Below, piece after piece: positions 7,420 to 15,604 of a DNA stretch of 64,000 nucleotides (position 1 is the first letter of the stretch; each line of letters opens with the position of its first letter). The position numbers and the translations under genes were made by a program. Source of the stretch: Micromonospora profundi (lineage in GTDB: Bacteria > Actinomycetota > Actinomycetes > Mycobacteriales > Micromonosporaceae); NCBI RefSeq assembly GCF_011927785.1, contig NZ_JAATJK010000001.1, positions 5,241,001 to 5,305,000 of the forward strand. The letters run 5' to 3'. The notes beneath the pieces are model-generated. The model had not been told where the DNA came from. It saw only the letters and a list, made by a program, of their open reading frames with translations, and made no database searches.

Positions 7420-8070
7420 TCACCGGGCGTTTGCGCGTACCCGATGCCAGCGGGCCAAAAGACCGCCCTCGGCGGCGATCTCCTCGCTCGTCATCGCGTA
7501 TCCGATGTGGTCCCGCCAGGCGCCGTCGATGTGCATGTAGCGCACGTGGTACGCCTCCTCGCGGAAGCCGAGTTTTTCCACAACCCGCCGGGAGGGCCGG
7601 TTCTCCGGTCGGATGTTGACCTCCACCCGGTGCAGCCCGCCCGGCCCGAACGCGTGGTCCACGGCGAGCGCCAGCGCCGTCGGGATCACGCCCTGACCGG
7701 CGACCCGGGCGTCCACCCAGTAGCCGACGTATCCGGAGCAGAAGGCACGCCGGACGATGCTGCCAACGTTGATGTGCCCGACCAGTCGATCCCGGTCGCC
7801 CTCACGCAGACAGACCGCGAACGGCATGCCTTCGCCCTCCCGGGCGGACCGGCGCTGGTCGCGGTGCACCCAGCGGAACGCGGCAGGCGAGTTCAGCTCG
7901 TCCCAACTTCCGGGCAGCGACGACTCCCAGGGCGCCAGCCAGGCCCGGTTGGCCCGGCGTACCTCAGACCAGGCCGCCGCGTCGGAGCGCCGGTAGGGAC
8001 GCAGCAACACCGGGCCGTCGGCCAGCACCGCCGGCCAGCCGGGTGCCCGCACGGGTCCGAAGAGACTCAC
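7420..8070 (-). CDS. GNAT N-acetyltransferase, RimJ/RimL type
   Basis: A 216-aa acetyltransferase of the GNAT superfamily, RimJ-like branch, which moves the acetyl group of acetyl-CoA to a protein N-terminus or other amine. The acetyl-CoA site shows as GYWVDARVAGQGVIPTA, followed by an N-R-P-S-R-R-V-E-K-L-GF segment typical of RimJ/RimL. The gene sits between glp and sepX in the conserved actinobacterial order; its substrate there is not known to me. GTG 8070 is chosen because GGGAG lies 9 bases upstream; GTG 8076 is too close to it. Confidence 0.85.
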   Translation of the reverse strand: MSLFGPVRAPGWPAVLADGPVLLRPYRRSDAAAWSEVRRANRAWLAPWESSLPGSWDELNSPAAFRWVHRDQRRSAREGEGMPFAVCLREGDRDRLVGHINVGSIVRRAFCSGYVGYWVDARVAGQGVIPTALALAVDHAFGPGGLHRVEVNIRPENRPSRRVVEKLGFREEAYHVRYMHIDGAWRDHIGYAMTSEEIAAEGGLLARWHRVRANAR

Positions 8071-8176
8071 ACGCACAGTCTCCCGCGCGGGACCCTGTCG
8101 CGCGCAAGTAGACCCGCGATGAACCGCTGACCGCCCATCGTGGGAGCGGACCGCGAGCGGGCAGATAGGGCAACCG

Positions 8177-9490
8177 TCACCGACGGCGGTCGAGCAGCAG
8201 TACGTCCACGGTGGAGCCGGCGGCGGCGGTGGTGACCCGCTCCCCGAGCACCAGCAGCCCGTTCGCCTCGGCCAGTCCGGACAGGGTGAACGGCCCGCCG
8301 CTGAGCGGCTGCACCGTGTACCCGCCGCCACGCCGCTCGGCGACGTGCGCGGGCCGGAACTCCCGCAGCCCACCCGGGGACGACACGGTCTCCAACAGGT
8401 GCGCGCGGACGCTGGGACGGAACACCGGCTCGGCGCCGGCAAGCAGTTGGATGGCGGGACGCGCCAGCACCTCGAAGCCGATCAGCGCGGCACCGGGATC
8501 GCCGGGCAGGCAGACCACCGGCACCTCCTCGGCGCCGACAGTGCCGAAGCCGAGCGCGGTGCCCGGGTAGAGCGCCACATCGGTGAAGGTGACCGGGCCG
8601 GCCCGGCCGCCCTCGCGGCGGGACAGGATACGGCGCACCATGTCGCCGGGGCCGGTGCCGGTACCGCCCGTCGTGATGATCAGGTCGGCGCGCAGGGTCT
8701 GGTCCTCCAGAAGCCCGCGCAGCCCTTCCGGGTCGTCGTCGCAGATACCCACCCGGTACGCCAGCGCGCCCACCTCGGCCGCGGCTGCGGTCAAGGCGTG
8801 CGAGTTGGCGTCCACCACCTGCCCAGGCTGGCTGCCCCGGCCGACGTCGACAAGTTCGTCGCCGGTGGCCACGATGACGACCCGTGGGCTGGGCCGGACC
8901 ACCACGTGCCCGATGCCGGTGGCGGCGAAGACGGCGACCAGCGCCGGGGAGACGTATGTGCCGGCACGGGCGAGCAGGGTGCCGACGGCCAACTCCTCAC
9001 CGGCGCGGCGCACCCCGTACCCCCGCTTGGGGGCGCGGAAGATCTCCACGGCGGCCATGCCCTGGTCGGTCCATTCGACAGGGACCACGACGTCGGCGGC
9101 GACCGGCAGCGGCGCCCCGGCGGCCACCGAGAAGCACGAGCCCGGGGTGAGCCGCACCGGTCGCCAACTCGCCGCGCCCAGGTCGCCCACCACGTTGAGC
9201 CGGATGGTCCGCCCACCGGGCGTACCCGATGGGGCCGGGACGTAGCTCGGGCCCCGGCCCCCTCCGGAGATGTCCTCCCAGCGTGCCGCGTACCCGTCCA
9301 CGGCCGCCTGATCGAAGGCCGGGAAGGCGTGCGGCGCGACGACGTCCTCGGCGAGGACGTTGCCGTGCGCCTGGGTGAGGTCGAGGTCGAGTGGCGGCAG
9401 CGCTCGTAACCTGCGCAGCACGCTGCCCAGGTAGTCGGCGAGCGGCGTCAACTCGTTCGCGGCCGCCTCGGCGTCGGCCGTAGCTGTCAT
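8177..9490 (-). CDS. glp: Gephyrin-like MoeA protein (Glp)
   Basis: A 437-aa MoeA/gephyrin-family protein. Canonical MoeA inserts molybdenum into adenylylated molybdopterin. This copy deviates at conserved places: DQAAVDGY (60-67) replaces DNSAMDGY, and ITTGGTGTGPGD replaces the usual TTGGVSVGD. With its location between galU and sepX, this fits the gephyrin-like Glp described in corynebacteria, which binds FtsZ and the membrane protein GlpR. A cofactor role cannot be excluded. The ATG overlaps the galU stop (9487-9490), indicating coupling. No other molybdenum cofactor genes are nearby. Confidence 0.75.
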   Translation of the reverse strand: MTATADAEAAANELTPLADYLGSVLRRLRALPPLDLDLTQAHGNVLAEDVVAPHAFPAFDQAAVDGYAARWEDISGGGRGPSYVPAPSGTPGGRTIRLNVVGDLGAASWRPVRLTPGSCFSVAAGAPLPVAADVVVPVEWTDQGMAAVEIFRAPKRGYGVRRAGEELAVGTLLARAGTYVSPALVAVFAATGIGHVVVRPSPRVVIVATGDELVDVGRGSQPGQVVDANSHALTAAAAEVGALAYRVGICDDDPEGLRGLLEDQTLRADLIITTGGTGTGPGDMVRRILSRREGGRAGPVTFTDVALYPGTALGFGTVGAEEVPVVCLPGDPGAALIGFEVLARPAIQLLAGAEPVFRPSVRAHLLETVSSPGGLREFRPAHVAERRGGGYTVQPLSGGPFTLSGLAEANGLLVLGERVTTAAAGSTVDVLLLDRRR

Positions 9491-10449
9491 GTACCAGATC
9501 CGCCTGCCGCGTCGGCCTTCACGAACTCGGCCAGCCAGGAACGGAACTCGGCGCCGAGGTCCTCGCGCTCGGCGGCGATCTGCACGACCGTCTGCAGGTA
9601 TCCGAGCGGCATGCCGGTGTCGTAGCGGGTGCCCCGGTAGACGATCGCGTGCACCGGCGTGCCCTCGGTACGCAGCAACTCCATGGCGTCGGTCAGCTGG
9701 ATCTCGCCGCCGCTGCCCGGCTTGGTCCGCCGGATCGCGTCGAAGATCTTCCCCGGCAGGACGTACCGGCCGAGCACGGCGAGGTTGCTCGGGGCGTCCT
9801 CCGGCTGCGGCTTCTCCACCATGCCTGTCACCTTGACGACCTCGCCGATGTCGGTGAGCTCCGACTCGGCGGGCTCGACGGAGGCGATGCCGTACCGCTT
9901 GGTCTCGGCCGGGTCGACCTCGAAGAAGGCGAGCACCACGCCGCCGGTGCGGGCCTGCAACTCAAGCATTGCCGGCAGCAGCGGCTCGGACGGCTTGACG
10001 AACTCGTCGCCGAGCAGCACAGCGAACGGCTGGTCACCGACGTGCGACTCGGCGTACCCGACGGCGTGACCGAGCCCGAGCTGCTCCGGCTGCCGGACGG
10101 TGTAGATCTCGGCCAGCTCACTCGGCCGGCGTACGGCGGCCAACCGCTCGGCGTCGCCCTTCTCCTCAAGCCTGGCCTCCAGGTCGGGGCGACGGTCGAA
10201 GTGGTCCACCATCGACGTCTTACCCCGTCCGGTGATCAGCAACACGTCGCCGATGCCGGCCTGGGTCGCCTCCTCGACGATGTACTGCAACACCGGCCGG
10301 TCCACCACCGGTAGCAGTTCCTTGGGCACCGCCTTGGTGGCCGGCAGGAAGCGGGTGGCCAGTCCGGCGGCCGGGATGACGGCCTTGACCGCCAGGGGAC
10401 GGCCGGTTGCGGCGACCGTCGATGAGGGGTTCGCTGAGTGCTCCGACAT
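9487..10449 (-). CDS. galU: UTP-glucose-1-phosphate uridylyltransferase
   Basis: A 320-aa nucleotidyltransferase that makes UDP-glucose from UTP and glucose-1-phosphate, a precursor for glycans, trehalose and cell-wall sugars. The nucleotide-binding signature (AAGLATRFLPATKAVPKE, about 27-44), GLGHAVGYAE and VEKP motifs and the full length all fit bacterial GalU. It starts nine bases after the diguanylate cyclase gene and overlaps glp at its end, so it sits in the middle of a probable operon DGC-galU-glp. Confidence 0.95.
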   Translation of the reverse strand: MSEHSANPSSTVAATGRPLAVKAVIPAAGLATRFLPATKAVPKELLPVVDRPVLQYIVEEATQAGIGDVLLITGRGKTSMVDHFDRRPDLEARLEEKGDAERLAAVRRPSELAEIYTVRQPEQLGLGHAVGYAESHVGDQPFAVLLGDEFVKPSEPLLPAMLELQARTGGVVLAFFEVDPAETKRYGIASVEPAESELTDIGEVVKVTGMVEKPQPEDAPSNLAVLGRYVLPGKIFDAIRRTKPGSGGEIQLTDAMELLRTEGTPVHAIVYRGTRYDTGMPLGYLQTVVQIAAEREDLGAEFRSWLAEFVKADAAGGSGT

Positions 10450-10458
10450 GCCGCGAGA

Positions 10459-12888
10459 CTATCGGCCACGGCTCTGCCGCGGCGGGTGTGGCCCAGAAGA
10501 CGCGCCGCCACCCGACCCCGGCCGCCCGGCATCCGGGCCGGCCCGCGAGCCTTCGCCGGTGGTGGCGGCCGCGTCGTCGGTCGGCTCCGGCCGGGCGTGC
10601 GCCGGCCCCGGCGGGTCCGATTCGGGTACGCCCGCAGCCGACTCCGACCGGGCGGGCCCGCCCGGCTCCCGTTGGGCGTGCATGGGCCGGCCGGCGCGCG
10701 GCAGCCCATCGGGTGGGCTGACGGCACCCGAGGGCACCGGGATCTCGCACATCGGCACGTCGGGGCGGATCTCGGCGACCCGATAGGTGTCCCGACCGGC
10801 CGCCTTGGCCGCGTAGAGGGCGTCGTCGGCGGCTTCCAGCACCTCCCGGCCGGTGGTGCCGTGGTGCGGGTAGACGGCGATGCCCACCGACACGGTCACC
10901 ACGATCGGCCCGGCGTACGCCTCGACGACCACCGGCGTCTCCCGTACCGCCGCGCCCAGCCGTTCCGCGACGATCGCCGCGCCCCGGGCGTCGGTCTCCG
11001 GCAGGAGCAGCACGAACTCCTCGCCGCCCTGGCGAAAGGCGAGGTCCACCTCGCGGATCTCGCCGCGCATCCGCTGGGCGAACTCGGCGAGCACCGTGTC
11101 CCCGGCCGCGTGCCCGTACGTGTCGTTGACGTCCTTGAAGCGATCCAGGTCGAGGGCGAGCACGCTGAGCATCCGGCCGAACCGGCTGGCCCTCTCCACC
11201 TCCCGCCGGATCGACTCGCTCAGGTAGCGGTAGTTCCACAGCCCCGTGAGCGGGTCGGTGAGGGAGAGCCGCTGCGCCTCCTCGTGCACCCGGACGTTGT
11301 CCACCGCCACTGCCGCGTGCCCGGCGAAGGTCCGCAGGGTGACGAGGTCGTCGTCGTCGAACTCGTCGGCGCCCAGCCGGTCGTAGAGGGCCAGCACTCC
11401 CAGCGCCGCCGCCGGCGCGCCGGCCTCGTCGGCCTCCGCCGTTCCACCCGAACCGGCAGTGGTCCCGCCGCCCACGGTGGTCCCGCCGCCCACGGCGGTC
11501 CCGCTGCCGCCGAGGGTCGCTGTGCCGCCACCGGGGATGGCTGTGCCGCCGCCCACGGCGGTCGTGCCGCCGGGGGTGGCGAACGGCACCGCGACGTACG
11601 TGCGGCAGCGTGGCTCCCCCGTCGGGATCTCGGTCGCCTCCACGCGCCCCCGCTGCGGCACACCGGTTGCGGCCACCGCACCCACCACGCCGACGCCCAC
11701 CGGCACCCGCAGCGGCTCCGGGCCGTCCTGGTCCCCCGCCGGCCAGCGCCCGTCCAGCCCTTCGCTGCACTGCGCGACGAGCACCCCGCCGGACTCCACA
11801 AGCAGCACCGCGCCGGCCCGCGCACCGGTGGCCGCGATGGCGCTGTGCAGGATCACCCGCAGGATGCGTTGCAGGTCATGGGTGCTGGCCAGGGTGTCGC
11901 CGAGCACCGCCAGGTGCCCGCGTAACTGGTCGCGGCTGCTGGTGAGCGCCGCGACGTACGACCCGGTCTCCCGGGTCATCCGGTTGAACGCGACGGCCAG
12001 GCGGCCCAGTTCGTCCCGGCTGCGCACCGGCACCCGGGCGGTCAGGTCTCCGTGCGCCACCCGGTCCACGGCACCGGCCAGCTCCACAAGCGGTCGGGTG
12101 GTCACCCGGGCGAGTCGCCAGGCGGCCAGCACGGCGAGCAGCCCGGCCAGCACGACCGCGCCGGCAAGCGTGGCGGGCAGACCGGGTGGCCGCTCGCTGG
12201 GCACCGAGAGCACCAACGGCAGCGGCTGCCCGCTGGACGGCCCGATCCGCCGCACGTACCGACCGTCGGTGGTCTCCGTGACCCGTTCGCCGTGGGTGGC
12301 GTTGGCGGCGGCAAGCACCGCGTCGCGTACCTCGCGGGACTCGGTGGTGTGGGTGAACCTGGCGGCACTCGCACCCCCGTCGAGCAGCGTGACGGCCACC
12401 CCGGTGACCGCCGCGAGCCGGGCCACGAAGGCGGGGTCGACCAGCTGCGCGGCGGCCACCGTACCCACAAGGGCCCCGGCCCGGTCGTGCAGGTCGACCC
12501 GGGCGGCCAGCGCGCGGACCGGGCCGGGCGACGCGGCGGCCGGGCCGGAGCAGTCCCGCCACGGCATCGGCGGCGCGCCTGGTGAGGCGTAGGTGACCTG
12601 ACCGGTCACGTCGGTGATCAGGACGGCGGCGGCCAGTCCTCGGCCGACGAGCTGGCCGGCGGCGACGGCGGGTTCGCCGGTGAGGGCGACCGCGTCGGCC
12701 GTGGCACGTAGCTGCTGGCAGAGGGCGTCGACCGAGGTACGCACCGTGGATGCGGCGACCGCGAGGCGCTCAATTGATCGACTGTGGTCGACGGTCGCGA
12801 CGGTGGAGGCGACGAAGAAGGCCCCGAGCAGGACCGGTCCGAGCACCACAACGAGGAAGGCTCCCGTCAGCCGTCCGCGTAGCGTCAC
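10459..12888 (-). CDS. Membrane diguanylate cyclase (sensor-HAMP-GAF-GGDEF)
   Basis: An 809-aa predicted c-di-GMP synthase. Order: membrane helix (about 7-30), an extracytoplasmic sensor of about 200 residues, a second helix (about 235-255), HAMP, GAF (from about 335), and a GGDEF domain with active-site GGEEF near residue 621. The I-site RxxD (REVD) lies five residues before it, so product inhibition is expected. A Gly/Thr repeat (about 436-488) interrupts the region between GAF and GGDEF. A disordered Pro/Ala/Glu tail of about 110 residues closes the protein. No EAL domain is present. Only nine bases separate it from galU, so it is probably cotranscribed with galU, glp and perhaps sepX. The signal is unknown. 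Confidence 0.9.
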   Translation of the reverse strand: MTLRGRLTGAFLVVVLGPVLLGAFFVASTVATVDHSRSIERLAVAASTVRTSVDALCQQLRATADAVALTGEPAVAAGQLVGRGLAAAVLITDVTGQVTYASPGAPPMPWRDCSGPAAASPGPVRALAARVDLHDRAGALVGTVAAAQLVDPAFVARLAAVTGVAVTLLDGGASAARFTHTTESREVRDAVLAAANATHGERVTETTDGRYVRRIGPSSGQPLPLVLSVPSERPPGLPATLAGAVVLAGLLAVLAAWRLARVTTRPLVELAGAVDRVAHGDLTARVPVRSRDELGRLAVAFNRMTRETGSYVAALTSSRDQLRGHLAVLGDTLASTHDLQRILRVILHSAIAATGARAGAVLLVESGGVLVAQCSEGLDGRWPAGDQDGPEPLRVPVGVGVVGAVAATGVPQRGRVEATEIPTGEPRCRTYVAVPFATPGGTTAVGGGTAIPGGGTATLGGSGTAVGGGTTVGGGTTAGSGGTAEADEAGAPAAALGVLALYDRLGADEFDDDDLVTLRTFAGHAAVAVDNVRVHEEAQRLSLTDPLTGLWNYRYLSESIRREVERASRFGRMLSVLALDLDRFKDVNDTYGHAAGDTVLAEFAQRMRGEIREVDLAFRQGGEEFVLLLPETDARGAAIVAERLGAAVRETPVVVEAYAGPIVVTVSVGIAVYPHHGTTGREVLEAADDALYAAKAAGRDTYRVAEIRPDVPMCEIPVPSGAVSPPDGLPRAGRPMHAQREPGGPARSESAAGVPESDPPGPAHARPEPTDDAAATTGEGSRAGPDAGRPGSGGGASSGPHPPRQSRGR

Positions 12889-12973
12889 TCGGTCCCCCCG
12901 GAAGTTCCGCCTCCGTTGCTTGCGATGCTGACACAGAGCGACCGTGGTAGTGGTGTTGCGTCAGGAGTGTTGC

Positions 12974-13651
12974 GTGCCGGAATTTTCGGATGAAGCGGAA
13001 GCGGCCCGAGAGGCCAAGCGGAAGACCCGCGTCGACCTGCTCGCCCGCCGCCGGACCCTGCCCGGTCCGACGCGGGCCGCCGCAGCCGGGCGCGTCCAGG
13101 CTGAACTGGTCACACTGGTACGCCGGCTGCGCCCCCACCGGATGACGGCGTACGTGCCGGTCGGCTCCGAGCCGGGCGGCGCCGACCTGCCGGAGGTGCT
13201 GCGGGCGGCGCTGCCCGCCGACGCAGAGTTGCTGCTGCCGGTGCTCCGCGACGACCTGGATCTGGACTGGGCGGCGTACACCGGGCCCGACGCTCTGGTG
13301 GCGGCCGGCCGGGGCATCCGCGAGCCGGTCGGGCCACGGCTCGGGGTGGACGCGGTGGCCCGCGCGGAGCTGGTGGTCGTACCGGCGCTCGCCGTCGACC
13401 TGCGCGGCCGGCGGCTGGGCCGGGGCGGCGGCTCGTACGACAGGGCGCTGGCACGGGTGCCGACCACCGCGCTGACCGTTGTGCCACTGCACGACGGAGA
13501 GCTGGTCGAGACGATTCCCGCCGAGGCGCACGACCTTCCGGTCCGAGCGGTCGTCACCCCGGCCGACGGGGTGCGTACGCTTGATGACGGCCCGGGTAGA
13601 GCGCATGGTGTCGCGCCCCACACGTCCGCTGGACGAACCCGGGGCGAATGA
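12974..13651 (+). CDS. 5-formyltetrahydrofolate cyclo-ligase
   Basis: A 225-aa enzyme that converts 5-formyl-THF to 5,10-methenyl-THF using ATP, returning stored folate to one-carbon metabolism. The ATP/substrate loop RGRRLGRGGGSYDRAL and the N-terminal basic helix are diagnostic. It faces away from the DGC-galU group, as the homologous gene does in other actinobacteria (Rv0992c beside galU). The start is GTG 12974, with AGGAG at 12963-12967; upstream in-frame GTGs lack a ribosome site. Confidence 0.92.
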   Translation: MPEFSDEAEAAREAKRKTRVDLLARRRTLPGPTRAAAAGRVQAELVTLVRRLRPHRMTAYVPVGSEPGGADLPEVLRAALPADAELLLPVLRDDLDLDWAAYTGPDALVAAGRGIREPVGPRLGVDAVARAELVVVPALAVDLRGRRLGRGGGSYDRALARVPTTALTVVPLHDGELVETIPAEAHDLPVRAVVTPADGVRTLDDGPGRAHGVAPHTSAGRTRGE

Positions 13652-13714
13652 CGCACCATTGGCACTCGAATACGTCGAGTGCCAACTGGCCCGAGCCCGA
13701 TACCGGAGGAGAAC

Positions 13715-14110
13715 GTGCCTACGTACCAGTACGCCTGCACCGCGTGCGGTCACCAACTCGAGGCGGTGCAGTCCTTCTCCGACGAGCCGCTGACCGAGTG
13801 CCCGACGTGCCAGGGGCGGCTGCGCAAGGTCTTCAACTCCGTCGGCATCGTCTTCAAGGGCTCGGGCTTCTACCGCACCGACTCCCGCGCGGCCGGCTCC
13901 GAAGGTGCGACCGCCGGCACGGCGAGCAAGACCGAGTCGTCCTCGTCGACCTCGGGTGGGGATTCCGGCTCGTCGAGCTCGTCCTCGGGCGCGTCGTCGT
14001 CCGGGTCCTCGTCTGGCGGGTCTTCGTCCGGATCGTCTTCCTCGTCCGGGTCGTCTTCGTCCGGCGGGTCGAGTGGCGGGAAGGCCCCGGCGGGCAGCTC
14101 CGCCTCCTGA
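13715..14110 (+). CDS. FmdB-family zinc-ribbon protein with Ser-rich tail
   Basis: A 131-aa protein. The first 55 residues are an FmdB-type zinc ribbon: two CxxC pairs (CTACG and CPTCQ) bind one zinc. The remaining half is an extreme low-complexity Ser/Gly tail of tandem TCG/TCC/GGC codons, probably disordered and prone to length change. The family is linked to regulation of formamidase/amidase or to ribosome-associated roles, but the function is unproven. The start is GTG 13715 behind GGAGGAG. It is followed by repeats rather than a clear terminator. Confidence 0.88.
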   Translation: MPTYQYACTACGHQLEAVQSFSDEPLTECPTCQGRLRKVFNSVGIVFKGSGFYRTDSRAAGSEGATAGTASKTESSSSTSGGDSGSSSSSSGASSSGSSSGGSSSGSSSSSGSSSSGGSSGGKAPAGSSAS

Positions 14111-14124
14111 CCCACGCGAGTCAC

Positions 14125-14174
14125 GCGAACCTCTTGAGGCGCGAACCTCTTGAGGCGCGCGAACCTCTTCAGGC
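14125..14174. repeat. 16-bp tandem repeat, three units
   Basis: GCGAACCTCTTGAGGC occurs at 14125-14140 and 14141-14156, and with one change (CTTCAGG) at 14159-14174. A partial fourth CCTCTTG runs into the 75-bp palindrome that follows. Each unit contains near-palindromic CCTC..GAGG. This could be a protein-binding array or a scar beside the palindrome. Confidence 0.8.
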
Positions 14175-14187
14175 GCACCAGCCTCTT

Positions 14188-14262
14188 GATCGACTCGGGT
14201 TCCTGGAAAGCGGCCTTTCCGAGCCGCTCGGATACCCCGATTTCCAGGAACCCGAGTGGATC
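14188..14262. repeat. 75-bp palindromic intergenic repeat, copy 2
   Basis: Left arm 14188-14209 and right arm 14241-14262 are complementary at 21 of 22 positions. Size and arms match the element at 6357-6431, whereas the centre has diverged. It lies 3' of the zinc-ribbon gene and upstream of the SAF-type gene. Confidence 0.88.
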
Positions 14263-14313
14263 AGCGCCGGCGGAGCTTCTCGCGCCATAGCAGGTCTGGC
14301 CGTTGGATGGGCG

Positions 14314-14341
14314 TTGTCCACAGGCCGGCGGGTTATCCACA
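14314..14341 (+). promoter_or_regulatory. Two DnaA-box matches, same orientation
   Basis: TTGTCCACA (14314-14322) is the form I recall as the Streptomyces DnaA consensus; TTATCCACA (14333-14341) is the classical bacterial box. They are in the same orientation and 19 bases apart, about two helical turns. They lie upstream of the promoter-like TAACCT (14382-14387) of the next gene. Confidence 0.6.
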
Positions 14342-14432
14342 GGCACCCGCGCAGGGGCGGATCTGGCGGCCACGACCGGCCTAACCTGCCGTCCACGGGT
14401 GCCACCGCGGCGCCCGGGACGGGAGGCGCCAG

Positions 14433-15140
14433 ATGGCGACAGGCGATCCGGGTTCGGCGCGGGCACTGCGCCCGCTGCGTCGGCTGGCCCTACCCGGCGG
14501 GCGTACCCTGCTCCGGGCCGCGCTCGTCGCCGCGCTGCTGGGCTTGGCCGCCGCCGTCCTGCACACCCCGCCCACCTGCCCGCCAACCGATGCCGCCGAC
14601 CGGTCCCCAGGGCGCTCCGGCGGGGCCAACGCGGGACCACTCTCGTCGAACGGGCCGGCCGGCACGGGCCACGGCCGGGCCGGTACGGGTGACGACCAGC
14701 CCGGCACCGACCAGAACGGGAACGGTCAGACCGGCACTGGGCAGCCCGGAACAGAACAGAACGGCACGGATCAGAACGGCACCGGGCAAACCGGCTCCGG
14801 GCAGGGGCGGAGCGGCACTGCCGAGGGCGGCACGCACCCGTCCTCGGGTCCCCTACCGCTGCCCAGCGGCGCGGTAGGGGTACCGATCCGGCTGGCCGAG
14901 CCGGCAGCCCTGGCAGTGGTCCGGCCCGGTGCCCGGGTCGACCTGCTGGCCGCGCCGCCCGGCGGGGCTGGTGCCGCCGAGGCGACAGTGCTGGCACCGG
15001 GTGCCCTGGTCCTGGACGTACTGGGTGCCGGTGCGACCGACGGCTCCGCTGCGCTGTATTTGGCACTTCGCCCCGACCAGGCACAACGCGCTGTCGGGTT
15101 GCCCGAGGGCAGCCGCTTCGCGATCGTCGTACGCGGCTGA
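14433..15140 (+). CDS. Membrane protein with SAF/CpaB-like C-terminal domain
   Basis: A 235-aa protein with one N-terminal membrane helix (about 25-45), a low-complexity Gly/Thr/Gln/Asn linker (about 50-140) built from short GTDQNG/GTGQTG-type repeats, and a C-terminal domain of about 90 residues. That domain (AVGVPIRLAEP, VVRPGARVDLLA) resembles the SAF/RcpC-like part of CpaB proteins that line pilus or secretion channels. The flanking FmdB gene matches an arrangement I recall from Streptomyces. There is no other pilus gene here, so a pilus role is doubtful. GGGAGG lies 6 bases before the ATG. Confidence 0.7.
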   Translation: MATGDPGSARALRPLRRLALPGGRTLLRAALVAALLGLAAAVLHTPPTCPPTDAADRSPGRSGGANAGPLSSNGPAGTGHGRAGTGDDQPGTDQNGNGQTGTGQPGTEQNGTDQNGTGQTGSGQGRSGTAEGGTHPSSGPLPLPSGAVGVPIRLAEPAALAVVRPGARVDLLAAPPGGAGAAEATVLAPGALVLDVLGAGATDGSAALYLALRPDQAQRAVGLPEGSRFAIVVRG

Positions 15141-15230
15141 CCGCACAGCTCGAACGAGGCCCGAGGTAGACGGACGCCGAACCGGGTGCTGACCACAAGC
15201 CGGCGGCAGCGGCTGGCGGAAAGGCGGGAG

Positions 15231-15410
15231 TCAGTCCCAGTGCGGGGGGCGCTGCGCGAGAAGCCAGTCGTCGTTGCCGCTGGCCCGCTCGCCCCAGCCC
15301 TGATCGGTGTCGTCCGAGGTCTGCTCGGGCAGCACCACGAAGTCGTCGCTCAGGTCGACAGTGCGGTCGTCGTCGCCGCGCGTGCCCTGCGTACCGGGGT
15401 CGGTGCTCAC
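15231..15410 (-). CDS. Small conserved acidic actinobacterial protein (59 aa)
   Basis: A 59-aa, strongly acidic protein read from GTG 15410. It contains DDFVVLPEQTSDDTDQGWGE and ends in LLAQRPPHWD, a pattern I recall from conserved short actinobacterial proteins of unknown function. It sits within a longer open frame whose upstream part looks noncoding. No membrane or DNA-binding features are visible. Confidence 0.65.
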   Translation of the reverse strand: MSTDPGTQGTRGDDDRTVDLSDDFVVLPEQTSDDTDQGWGERASGNDDWLLAQRPPHWD

Positions 15411-15590
15411 GAGCGGCAAGACTAGCGCAGCCGGCGGGCAGCGAACCGTACGCCGACATCCGCGCTGACCAGGAAGCAACGGACCAATGGGCGCGGAGGC
15501 ACGAGGCCCGGTCAGCGGAGGCACTCCAACGGGCAACCGGACCAAGCGGGCCACACCGGCCAGAAGTGACCGGACCGACCGCCACGTTGG

Positions 15591-15596
15591 TAGCGT
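15591..15596 (+). promoter_or_regulatory. -10 box, probable leaderless start
   Basis: TAGCGT lies 8 bases before GTG 15605, favouring that start over ATG 15566. Confidence 0.45.
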
Positions 15597-15604
15597 CGGA
15601 CGGC

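Noticed and set aside
12000..12900. Plus-strand frames across the sensor part of the diguanylate cyclase
   Set aside because: They are antisense shadows without motifs; the minus-strand protein has HAMP, GAF and GGEEF in order.
13954..14100. Ser-rich tail of the zinc-ribbon protein as a frameshift artefact
   Set aside because: Frame and stop are intact, and low-complexity Ser/Gly tails are common in this family in actinobacteria.
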